DNA from: Chloropicon primus | Lineage: Eukaryota > Chlorophyta > Chloropicophyceae > Chloropicales > Chloropicaceae | Assembly (NCBI GenBank): GCA_023205875.1 | Contig: CP060757.1 | Coordinates: forward strand, 682,001 to 746,000 | Length of the DNA: 64,000 nt | Direction: 5' to 3' | Shown here: in pieces, positions 1 through 9,268 of the stretch | Layout: every line of letters begins with the position of its first letter | Numbering within the stretch: position 1 is the stretch's first letter | Translations under genes and position numbers: made by a program | The notes under the pieces: model-generated | The model's input: only the letters and a program-made list of their open reading frames with translations | Database searches by the model: none | What the model was told of the DNA's origin: nothing

Positions 1-3000
1 CAGAAGCAGGTTGTTGGCGTTGAAATCGAACAAGTCCAGGACCTCGTCCCCAGTCACGTTCACTCTCAGTCTGCTGTCGGCGTAGGAGTTGAAGTAGTAT
101 CCCTTGGCGCCGTGAAACTCGTTGATGAGCAACGCCTCGAACGCGAAATTCATGTAGGAGAAGTCCGTTCCAGCTTTGGCGAACCCCCCCATCGTGTGCC
201 TGCTCAAGATGAACCCGCTGTACATGATGCTCACCAGAACTGCCAGCGACGCAAAAGCGTTGGCAACTTTGGTGTCCGGGAAGCAGGCCCCGATGCACAT
301 GGACATGGAGACGGAAGCCGCGTTGGCCAAGATCAAAATGACGAGGAAAGTCGGAAAGTGGAGGATCGCATCAGTTGTCGAGGACAGCCCAATCATGAAG
401 TAGCTCAGGGAGAACATGCACGTGGGAATGATCCTCATCGGCAGGATGTCAAACAGAACCATGGAGGTGAAGTACGCGAATGTGCTGTACGCGCCGCTGG
501 CCCTCTCCCTCAGGAAGAGCAGCCTGTTCTCGTTCCACACGGGAACAGAGCTCAAGCTAGCGAGACCCAAGTACAGCACGATGAAAAACATCGAGCCCAT
601 CCGATTTTGGATGCCCCCGAAGTCCACGCTTGTCTTGAAGAAGACTAGGCCGAGCATCAGGGCTACGAGGCAAGTTGAAACGAAATTCAAGTAGACCAGG
701 AACGGCTGCCTCATGGTGTTCTTCAGCAGGCGCTTGGACAACTCCTTCACCTGCTTGCCGTACCCCACGGTGGACTTTTCCGCCTTTGCAACTCGCGTGC
801 TCGAGCTGTTCACGTAAATAGTGTTCAGCAACCTGTTCTCCTCTTCTACCGCGGCGCTGTTTTGGTACGCGGTGATAATGGTTTGTAAGGCGTAGTCCCC
901 AGATTTGATGATAACGTCCAGTATGTAGTCCGCAGTGTTCTCTTTTTCCTTCTTGGCAGGAAGGCCAGGAATTCCACCGAGGAAGCCCAAGAGCATCCTA
1001 GCGGGCCCTGAGTACATCATCTCTCCGTCGGATGACAAGACCAGCACCCTCTCCATCAAACGGAAGATGTCGGACCTCGGCTGCTGAATGCTGAGAATCA
1101 CGTTGATCCCCTTCTCAGCCAGAGACGCGAGGGCCTCAACCATCGTGGCGGCGTTCGTGCTGTCCAAACCCGTCGTGGGCTCGTCCAGAAATAGAATGCT
1201 GGGCCTGTGCAGCAACTCGCTCGCAACGCTCACACGCTTCTTCTCCCCCCCCGAGATCCCACGGGTGTACTCGTCGCCAATGAAGCTGTCCACCACCTTC
1301 ATCAGCCCGAGCTGCAGCACGATGTCCCTCACCCTCACCTTCGTCTCCGTTGGAGTGGTGGTCGGGGGGAGCCTGAGGTTTGCGTGAAACAGGAGGTACT
1401 CCCACACCGTGGACGTTCCGGGAAGGATGTCGCTCTGAGGGGCATACCCCGCAATTTGAGTCATGGTTGCAGGCGTCACGGGCTTTCCATTGACGCGAAT
1501 GTCTCCGGTGACGCTCCCGGTCGTGTTCCTGCCCGCGAGGATGTCCAGCAGCGTGGTCTTCCCCGCACCAGAGGGACCGAGAATGGCAAACAGGCCACTC
1601 GTGTCGTTCCTGGCACACCGGGTTCCCAATCCCGACACCCCGGAAACGTTGTCGAGGATGCTGAGACGAACGGTGCCCCTGAGGGAGGAGGTCTTCGCAA
1701 TTGTCTTCGAGATCTTGAGCCAGGTAAGGCAAAGTTGGTCCTCGAAATCATCCTCAGAGCTGCGCTCGCTGATCAGTGGCGAGCCCATATCACTTGCAGC
1801 CTCGCTACTCACTTGACTGATGTTTCTCTTGTGCATGAAATGAAAGGGGAAGAAAGCATCCGAGTTGCCCTCATTCCTGCCATTCCCCACCTCGCTGCTG
1901 GTCTCAGAGAACGAGAGCAAGGTTTGACCGTAGGAATGCTTCCGCATCGCTTGCCTGCAGGACTTCGTCGCCAGGTAGTACGTTCTGCGCATTCCTTTGA
2001 AGATGTTCTTGCCACTCCACCTCAGGAAGAGGAACCCGAGTATTCCATGGAGTATCGACAAGAGCAGCAAGCTCATGATGTCACTGTTCTTGCCTTCGAC
2101 ATTGAATTGAAATTGCTTCAGGACGCCATCGCCGTTCACCGTGAGTGGCGGCAGAGTGTCTATGGGCACTTTGAGGGTGAACGTTGTCCGGGAATCGTGG
2201 AACTCGTTCACGACAAGTGCTTCGTAAGCGTACTGCAGGAAGGACAAGTTCGCAATCCATCTGCACCCTGCGGGCAAATCACCTCGGTTCATCAGAAAGC
2301 TCCCGAAGAGGCTCAGAATCAGAATCGCAAGGCTTCCGATGTAGTTCGCCACCCTGTTGGAAGGCGAAGCTGCACCGATCGCCATGCTCATCAGTGCGGA
2401 AGCCACGTTGGAGAGGACGAGAATCACCAGAAAGTACGCCAGGCAAAATGTGCAGTCCTTGTGCAAGCCAACCATCCAGTACGTGAAGAAGCCAAAGAAG
2501 CAGGGAGGGAAAACCCTCATCGGCAGGATGTCGAACAGCATCACCGCGGTGTAGTACGCCGGTGTCCCGTAAACCAGGGATGCTCTCTCCCTCACGAACA
2601 GCACGTGCTGATCCCTCCAGATGGGGATGGAGCTCAAGCTCATCAAGGCGAGGTACATGAGAACGAAGAAAAGGCAACCCATTCGGTTTTGGATTCCAGA
2701 CGTATCCGTGCCCACATGCCAGTAGCTCACTCCGATCATGATGGAGAACAGCATCGTGCAGATCAGATTGAGGAAGACGAGAAAGGGGTGCCTGTACATG
2801 TTCCTGAGGAGCCGAATGGAAAGAGCTTTTAGCTGAGTCCCGAAGCTCGATTTGTGCTTTGCGTTCACCTCCAGCTCACCCCCCTCGTCCAGACTATCTC
2901 TTCTCTTCCAGTAGAACGGACGCTTGTCCCTGAAGTCGTTCACAAGGCTCGAGACAATATTGTCGCCCGATTTGATGACCAGGTCCAACATGAAGTCAGC

Positions 3001-5151
3001 CAACGTCAAATCATCGGGAACTCTAGGCACGTAAGGCAAGCTCTTCAGGAATACTTCCAAAGTCCTCGTCTGGCCGGAGTAAACCATCTCGCCGTGGCAC
3101 GACAAGACCAAGACTCTGTCCATCAAACGGAAGATGTCGGACCTCGGCTGGTGAATGCTCAGCACCACAATCATGCCTTGGGCCCCCAGAGACGCGAGGG
3201 CCTCAACCATCGTGGCGGCGTTCGTGCTGTCCAAACCCGTCGTGGGCTCGTCCAGAAATAGAATGCTGGGCCTGTGCAGCAACTCGCTCGCAACGCTCAC
3301 ACGCTTCTTCTCCCCCCCCGAGATCCCACGGGTGTACTCGTCGCCAATGAAGCTGTCCACCACCTTCATCAGCCCGAGCTGCAGCACGATGTCCCTCACC
3401 CTCACCTTCGTCTCCGTTGGAGTGGTGGTCGGGGGGAGCCTGAGGTTTGCGTGAAACAGGAGGTACTCCCACACCGTGGACGTTCCGGGAAGGATGTCGC
3501 TCTGAGGGGCATACCCCGCAATTTGAGTCATGGTTGCAGGCGTCACGGGCTTTCCATTGACGCGAATGTCTCCGGTGACGCTCCCGGTCGTGTTCCTGCC
3601 CGCGAGGATGTCCAGCAGCGTGGTCTTCCCCGCACCAGAGGGACCGAGAATGGCAAAGACGTTTGTCACCATGCCCTCCGAGCTTGAATCTGGCTTGGCT
3701 GCACAAACGAAGCCAGAGACGTTCCTCAAAATTCGTTTCTCGAGGTGCTGCATCGGCACGCAGTAGCTCTCTACCTTCCATTCGAGATAGAATTCTTGCC
3801 CCCCGCCATCGGCGAAAACGTCCCGGAACTCTAGCGGGACCCGCCGCTCGGCACCTGGCAGCATCACAAAACCTTCCTCGAGCTGCCACTTTTGCGTTTC
3901 TTTGAAGACGAAGAACCCCGCAGAAAAGATGAAGACCCCCAGCACGAGAGCAAAAAGCACGTTCGTGGCGATGAGCGCAGGCACGTGATACGACCCACCG
4001 TGTGGGCCCGGTTTGGGGTCAGGAGTCGGCGATGTGCTGTTGTAGACGCAGTTTCCGGTCTGGCACTTGATTGCTATGCCTTGCCCAAACAAAGATTTTG
4101 CTTGGTAGAAGTAGCACCTGGACTCCCCAAGCGTCCCATTTCCCCCTCCGCCCCTCTCGCAATACAACGTTCCGCTGCTGTTCACCGGTATCGACATCGG
4201 GATGCAGTGAAACTGCCAGTAGTTGGTGTGGTTCGGATCGTTCGGGACGGGTCCACAATCGCCCACGGGATCCCATCCCGGGCACTTTGGCACGCCGGGA
4301 GGGGGGCACCTCACAAGGGCACCGCCGCACTGGATTAAATCGCACTCTGGCGCCTTCAGCGGTCCGTAACAAGGCCCGACGGAGTGCTTGCAGCTGGTCA
4401 GTGTCGCATTCCAGACCACAGGGAAGGCGTACTTGTACCGCGGCTTCCCAGGCACAGGATCAGGGGACCCCGCAAATTCTGTGATCTGCATCTCGAACTC
4501 CGGAAGGTCCGCGGCGGAAGCCAGTCCAAGGCTGTCTCGCTCGAAAAGGTTGCCGTCGTTTCCAGCCTTCTTCATGCTGATCATCGCGAAGGTGTTCGGC
4601 TGCATCTTGCAGTACTGCTCGGACTGAGGGTCGCCGCCGCACGAGCATGACAGGATTTTCCCTCTGTTTCCAGGGGGTGGGCACGAACGAGCACCCGTGT
4701 CAGTCACCACTGCGCGCGCACAAACAAGGCCTACTCTCGCGGCCACTTACCTTGGTTGCTCCAGCTCTTCCACGGTGGGCTCGACGTTCCCTCCGAACGT
4801 GCAGCCGGTGGCCTCTTTGCCACCGGGGCCCACAGGGCAGTGATCCTTGCTCCTGCAGAGAGAGCAGTCGATTCCAGTCCACTTCTCCTCGTCGGGGCAC
4901 TCGCACCGGGAGCAGCTCAATCGCGACGTGTTCCGGGCGCTGTACAGGTGCCCCCCGTTTAGGCACTCGAGCATGCCTATTTCCTTCATCTTCTCGCATG
5001 TCTGCTCCCCGTTCCCGTCCGCGGCGTCGGCCAGACCCCCGCAGGCGGCGAGCGCGCACAGAGCGACCGCAAGACACAGTCCCACGCCGCCGCTTAACGT
5101 CGCTCGAAGGCGCTCCGAGTCAGGTCTGAAGCGCGTTTTGGTTTTGCTCAT
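1..5151 (-). CDS. Full-size ABCG (PDR/WBC-type) ABC transporter with Cys-rich ectodomain, 3' end outside window
   Basis: Two exons, 4751-5151 and <1-4663, give at least 1688 residues; the 87-bp intron (4664-4750) starts GTAAGT. Order: signal peptide (residues 15-45), EGF-like Cys-rich segment, long Cys-rich ectodomain, one TM near 360-385, NBD1 (about 450-680), TMD1 (about 755-1025), NBD2 (about 1120-1355), TMD2 (from about 1455). Both NBDs carry Walker A GPSGAGKTT, signature ISGGEKKR and Walker B ILFLDEPTTGLDS. NBD-before-TMD order and sequence place it in subfamily G, which exports lipids, sterols or xenobiotics; the substrate cannot be read. A 472-bp stretch is identical in both halves, yet the H-loop is His in NBD1 and Gln in NBD2. 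The start is the first ATG; an upstream in-frame TTG at 5160 was not used. Family is certain, the exact acceptor less so. Confidence 0.93.
1119..1590. repeat. Direct repeat copy B, inside NBD2 of the ABCG gene
   Basis: These 472 bases are identical by eye to 3186-3657, at an offset of 2067. They cover Walker A through just past Walker B and the D-loop. Identity stops abruptly on both sides, which points to recent gene conversion or segmental duplication within the gene. Confidence 0.9.
3186..3657. repeat. Direct repeat copy A, inside NBD1 of the ABCG gene
   Basis: Partner of 1119-1590. A shorter similar stretch (about 3121-3158 versus 1055-1091) flanks it but carries differences, including the H-loop codon. 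Confidence 0.9.
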
Positions 5152-5652
5152 GATGAACAATGGTTAGTCAACGCGAGGGTCACGTGCTCTCCCAACCACG
5201 ACCCCTTCCCCCTCGCTTCGACAGCGTGGACCGACCGTCTCTTGTCGCCAGAAGACGACGCTTCCCTCTGTCGCTCTTCCTCCTGCTGTTCCAACGCGTT
5301 CTCTCTCTCTCTGTCACCTCGTTCGATCGATCTGCCGTCCGTTTCGTTTTCCTAATCCTCCTCCTCAGGGCGTCGCCGTTTCGTTCGAAAGACGAGGGGC
5401 TCTTTCGAAAGACGAGGAAATCTCCTCCGTTCTATCTGCTGCCGTTCCTCCTGTCCCAACGTCCGTCCTCGTCGCCTTCCCTTCTTCGCTCCCTTCTCTC
5501 TCGTCTCGTCCCTCCTCGTTTTTTCGCCCTCGTGCTCGGCCGTTATGATGGTTCAGCGGAAGGGAGAAATCCACCAGAAGAGGAGAAAAAACAGAGGAGA
5601 AAGGAGGAGGAATCAGAAGCGAAGGTCGATGACAGGAAGAGATTGTTCTTGG
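5152..5652. other. Intergenic, pyrimidine-rich, no supportable gene
   Basis: This is the upstream flank of the ABCG gene. It is strongly C/T-biased on the + strand, with CT runs near 5303-5312 and two close copies of the motif TTCGAAAGACGAGG at 5384-5416. Open frames here are low-complexity and have no recognisable domain. Confidence 0.6.
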
Positions 5653-6245
5653 TTAAGAATTAGCGTTGATCCATTCGATGACGTGCTGGTGATTGCGGTG
5701 CTTCGCCCATATTATGCAACTGTTTGGGTACCAAGGGCAAGGCGGATCCTGGCTTCGAAGCCACTGCAGAACATCAAGGTGAATTCCTTTAGCTGCCCCA
5801 AAACAAGTCCACTTGTCCCAAGAACATGGTGGATCCTGACTTCGAGCCCACTGCAGAACATCAAGGTGACCTCCTCGAGCTGCCCCAAAACAAGTCCACT
5901 TGTCCCAAGGACATGGCGGATCCTGACTTCGAGCCCACTGCAGAACATCAAGGTGACCTCCTCGAGCTGCCCCTTCACAAGTATACTTGTATACTACTGG
6001 AGTTGATACCACTCCATGAGGATAATCGCGCTCGATATTCAAAGGGATCCCTTGGCTCCTCAACCACTCCATCACCTTCTTGCTGCCCTGGAAAGCGGCG
6101 AGTGGTTGACACCCACCTCGAGGAACGTCTTGCAGGTCAACCCGAAAGCGACCCGGTCGCAGTCGTCCAGCTTCTCCAAGACCAAGAGCCACGCCCACTC
6201 TGGCAGCACGTCCAACGCATGCTTGGCTCCCCTCCTCACCACCAT
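5653..6245 (-). pseudogene. Decayed F-box/ankyrin-repeat protein gene
   Basis: The first frame from ATG 6245 gives an F-box-like N-terminus (LPEWAWLLVLEKL, then DRVAFGLTCKTFLEV). It runs out of frame near 6110. A second frame then carries QGSKKVMEWLRSQGIP and about three and a half ankyrin-like units ending at 5653, with a core of HLDVLQWARSQDPPCPW. In intact relatives, as I recall them, roughly 60-80 residues separate the F-box from the first ankyrin unit. Here they are missing and the frames differ, so a deletion/frameshift pseudogene is the simplest reading. A splice explanation would need a 29-base intron (GTGGGT...CCAG), shorter than any other intron here. F-box proteins usually recruit substrates to SCF ubiquitin ligases. 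Confidence 0.65.
5740..5985. repeat. Tandem 87-bp ankyrin-type repeats (about 3 copies)
   Basis: The unit around GTGGATCCTGACTTCGAGCC recurs every 87 bp (29 codons). The two distal copies are almost identical at DNA level, so the expansion is recent relative to the decay of the gene. Confidence 0.8.
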
Positions 6246-6490
6246 CTTCACCTCCTCGAGAGCGTTACTCTCTCTCCCTCGTTGGAATGGAGATGCCTCT
6301 GCTCCTTTCCCCCCACCAGGTTGATGGGATGGCCGCGAAGAGGTTGCTGTGGAGGGGGAGAGAGGGAAGCGCAAGGGGAGGGCTTGCGGGCGGGAGCGGG
6401 AGGAGAGCCAGGGACGCGTGGTGTCGCAGGGACTACCGTGGAGAGGGACTCAAGTTGGGAGGAGGGCGAGTGGCTGCGGGAGGGTCTACG

Positions 6491-6967
6491 ATGTCTGACG
6501 CGACGCGGGAGCTCGAGGCCTTGGACATCGACAAGGAGAACTTCGCGCCCTTCGGCCAGGTGATTAGCCCCACGGGCGACGGCAAGCACTTCGATGAGAC
6601 GGATGCGCAGCTTGTGCTGGACAAGGGGATCCCGCGGTTCTACATCATGCGCCTCGAGAGGCGCGGGATGGCCTTTGGCAGGATTGTGCACCACGCCAAG
6701 GTGACGCAGTGCTTGGGGAGCACGCAGGGTCAGCCGTGGTACATGGCGGTTGCGAAGAGCGACGTGGAGACGCCGAGTGAGGAGAACATGCAAGCCTTCA
6801 GGATCCCTCCAGGGGTTTACATCAAGCTGCATTGCGGGACTTGGCACGCCGGCCCCTTATTCGACACGCCGGACCAGTTGGATTTTGCGAATTTGGAGCT
6901 GTCTGACACCAACGAGGTGGACTTCAACTGCTTCGACTTCGAGGAGGAGTACTCCATCAAGGCCTGA
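6491..6967 (+). CDS. Ureidoglycolate lyase-like cupin (AllA family)
   Basis: A 158-residue single-exon protein. The N-terminal FAPFGQVI motif and the later pair KLHCGTWHAGPLF are hallmarks of the AllA cupin fold, in which the His residues line the active site. Family members split (S)-ureidoglycolate into glyoxylate and urea at the end of purine (allantoin) degradation. Length matches the bacterial and algal family of about 160. ATG 6491 starts the conserved domain. An in-frame ATG at 6287 would add 68 Gly/Arg-rich residues that could be a targeting peptide, but it would lie only 41 bases from the divergent F-box relic. An AllA-like protein of other specificity is possible. Confidence 0.82.
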   Translation: MSDATRELEALDIDKENFAPFGQVISPTGDGKHFDETDAQLVLDKGIPRFYIMRLERRGMAFGRIVHHAKVTQCLGSTQGQPWYMAVAKSDVETPSEENMQAFRIPPGVYIKLHCGTWHAGPLFDTPDQLDFANLELSDTNEVDFNCFDFEEEYSIKA

Positions 6968-7146
6968 TGAGGAGCGGGGGGAAGTGATGTGTTGCAGGGA
7001 GTCCGCCCCGTGGAGTTGAGCGAGCTTCTCGAGCTGGACGGTGGCAATATTGTGTGAGCTTGCATGAAAGACCCTTTTGGCCCTTGTCTTCTTTTTGTTT
7101 GGGTTTAATGTGTTCTCTTCTTGCGGCCCGGCTTCGTCGCGGCCCT

Positions 7147-7891
7147 CTATTTCTTCTTCGCGGCAACCATGAGTTTCTGCATGTCCTGCTCCGTCTGCAG
7201 CCTCTTCATTCTTTCAAAGTGGAGCTGCTGTTCCAAGTCCTCGAGCCTCTGGATGACCTCCTCCGTCGCCGTTCCTGCTAAGCTGTGGTGTGGTGTGGTG
7301 GGGTACGAGACGTTGCTGCAGGTCTCGACGTCGTCGCCAACCATGCCGACCCCTCCCTGGGTTGCCGCGAGAGACGCAAACACAGGACACACGCTGGTCA
7401 GAAAACTTCTCTTCTCTTCTCCCCTCGAAACCGAAACTCCTCCCACTTACCGGTATCGTTATCTCCTTGATAGGAGGCCTATCCCCGCTCGCGATTGTGC
7501 TCGCTCTGCTGACGCCGCTGACGCCGCTCACAGCGCTAGGTGGCGCAGGCGGTGCCTTTCTCCGCAAGCTCGCCCTGCTGCTTCTGCTCAGCCTGCTCCC
7601 CGCTTCGCTCGGAGCGCGGCTGGACGCCTGTGAAGAAGGCGCTTTTTCGCCCCTCTTTTTGTCTCGAGCCGTGCGTACGAAGGCCGCGGAGCCCCGAAGG
7701 CTGCTCTTGTGCCTGTGAGGTGCGTACGTCCTCACCATGGACACTCCCAAAGGTCCCTGAATCACCACCGGGTTGTTCTCGTTCAACGCTTTCTCGCTTC
7801 CGGACAATATTCCAGCCTCTTCCTTTTCCACGCGCTCCTTCCAGAATTGGTTGAACGCCACGGAGGACATGTTCCGCGCACCGAACCCCAT
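7147..7891 (-). CDS. Unknown small protein with C-terminal coiled coil
   Basis: Two exons, 7451-7891 and 7147-7356, joined in phase 0 over a 94-bp GTAAGT...CAG intron, give 216 residues. The N-terminus (MGFGARN, then FNQFWKERVEKEE) looks conserved in style. The middle is basic and Ser/Ala-rich, and the last 40 residues form a coiled coil (EEVIQRLEDLEQQLHFERMK) ending in KKK. I do not recognise the family. The start lies 107 bp from the divergent cysteine synthase-like gene, with a (GA)n tract just upstream on the coding strand. Confidence 0.7.
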
Positions 7892-7998
7892 CTTTCCTCC
7901 TCTTCCTCTCTCTCTCTCTCTCTCTCGGCCAAGGCGCCCCTTTCTTGAAAGGTTTTCTTGGAAGGTTGCCACGGGTTGATTGGTTGTGGATCGTTGCG

Positions 7999-9195
7999 AT
8001 GTTGGCGCGTTCTGTGGCAAGGAGCGGGGTCGTAGGATGCGGGGCGAAGGGGGTGCTCTGTCGGGGGGAAGCCCCGTCGTCCTCGCTCTGCACGTACGCT
8101 CCTTCGGGCTTGAGAGATATGGGCGTGAAGAACAGTTTCGAAGAAGCGGTGGGGAACACGCCGCTGATACGCCTCAAAGGCGTCAGCGAGCTCACAGGTT
8201 GCACCATCTATGGCAAGGCAGAGTATACGAACCCTGGTGGGTCTGTCAAGGATCGCCCTGCTCTTTGGATAGTGAAGGATGCCGCGGCGAGGGGTCTGCT
8301 GAAGCCCGGGGGTTACGTCGTCGAAGGCACGGCGGGGAACACGGGCATCGGCCTCGCACTCGCGGGGAACGCCCTAGGATACAAAACCGTCATAGTGATT
8401 CCGGAGACGCAGAGCCAGGAGAAGAAAGACATGCTCCGCATCTGTGGAGCCCAGCTGGTTGAAGTGCCGGCCGTTCCGTACAAGAATCGAAACAACTACG
8501 TTCATTACAGCAATCGTCTTGCGCTGGAGCTGGCGAGAACGCACCCCGAGGGTGCAATTTGGGGGAACCAGTTCGACAATGTCGTGAACAGAGTGAGCCA
8601 CTACGAGACGACAGGGCCTGAAATATTTCACCAGACGGAAGGTCAAGTCGATGGCTTCGTCTGCGCGGTCGGGACGGGGGGGACCTTGGCAGGCGTCGGC
8701 AAGTACCTCAAGGAGCAGAACCCTGACATAAAGATAGCTCTCGCGGACCCGGACGGTGCTGCGCTTTTCAGCTACTTTGACAAGGGCGTGCTCGAGAGTC
8801 AAGGCGATTCTATCACGGAGGGAATAGGGCAAGGGAGGATCACCGAGAATTTGCGGGGCTGGGGCACACCCAAGCGACTGGGCGGCTGCGTGGATTTCTG
8901 GTACCAGGTGTCAGACTTCGAGGCCCTCCCCTTCCTCTACAAGCTCCTTCAGGAAGAAGGGCTCTGCCTCGGAACGTCGAGTGCGATCAATATCTGCGGC
9001 GCAGTCAAGCTGGCGCGCTCACTTGGACCAGGGCACACGATCGTGACCATACTTTGTGACCTTGGGACGCGTTACCAGTCAAAGCTTTTCAATCCAAAAT
9101 TCCTCAAGGAGAAGAACTTGCCGCTTCCTTCCTGGATGGACACTCCATCGGGCGATCGGATTCCTTCAGTCTTTGTGGAGGAAACGGAGCAGTAG
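7999..9195 (+). CDS. Cysteine synthase-like PLP enzyme, probably mitochondrial
   Basis: A 398-residue beta-family PLP enzyme. GNTPLIRLKG begins the fold, NPGGSVKDRPAL holds the PLP-binding Lys, GTAGNTGIGLA is the substrate loop and GTGGTLAG is the phosphate-binding glycine loop. The family makes cysteine from O-acetylserine and sulfide, but the TAGNTG loop and an insert of about 30 residues resemble the divergent eukaryotic group that includes fungal mitochondrial cysteine synthase homologues, so the substrate is uncertain. The N-terminus MLARSVARSGVVG is Arg/Ala-rich and lacks acids, as in mitochondrial presequences. ATG 7999 was chosen because frames further upstream start only with TTG. 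Confidence 0.88.
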   Translation: MLARSVARSGVVGCGAKGVLCRGEAPSSSLCTYAPSGLRDMGVKNSFEEAVGNTPLIRLKGVSELTGCTIYGKAEYTNPGGSVKDRPALWIVKDAAARGLLKPGGYVVEGTAGNTGIGLALAGNALGYKTVIVIPETQSQEKKDMLRICGAQLVEVPAVPYKNRNNYVHYSNRLALELARTHPEGAIWGNQFDNVVNRVSHYETTGPEIFHQTEGQVDGFVCAVGTGGTLAGVGKYLKEQNPDIKIALADPDGAALFSYFDKGVLESQGDSITEGIGQGRITENLRGWGTPKRLGGCVDFWYQVSDFEALPFLYKLLQEEGLCLGTSSAINICGAVKLARSLGPGHTIVTILCDLGTRYQSKLFNPKFLKEKNLPLPSWMDTPSGDRIPSVFVEETEQ

Positions 9196-9268
9196 GCGGG
9201 AAGGGTGTCATCATCTGTAGTTTTACGTGAATGTGAAAAAAATCCTAAATTATCTATCGCTCCTACCG

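Noticed and set aside
1207-2832. Open frame of 541 codons on the + strand
   Set aside because: It lies antisense to the ABCG coding sequence and crosses both NBD and TMD. It has no domain and arises from GC-rich codon use on the other strand.
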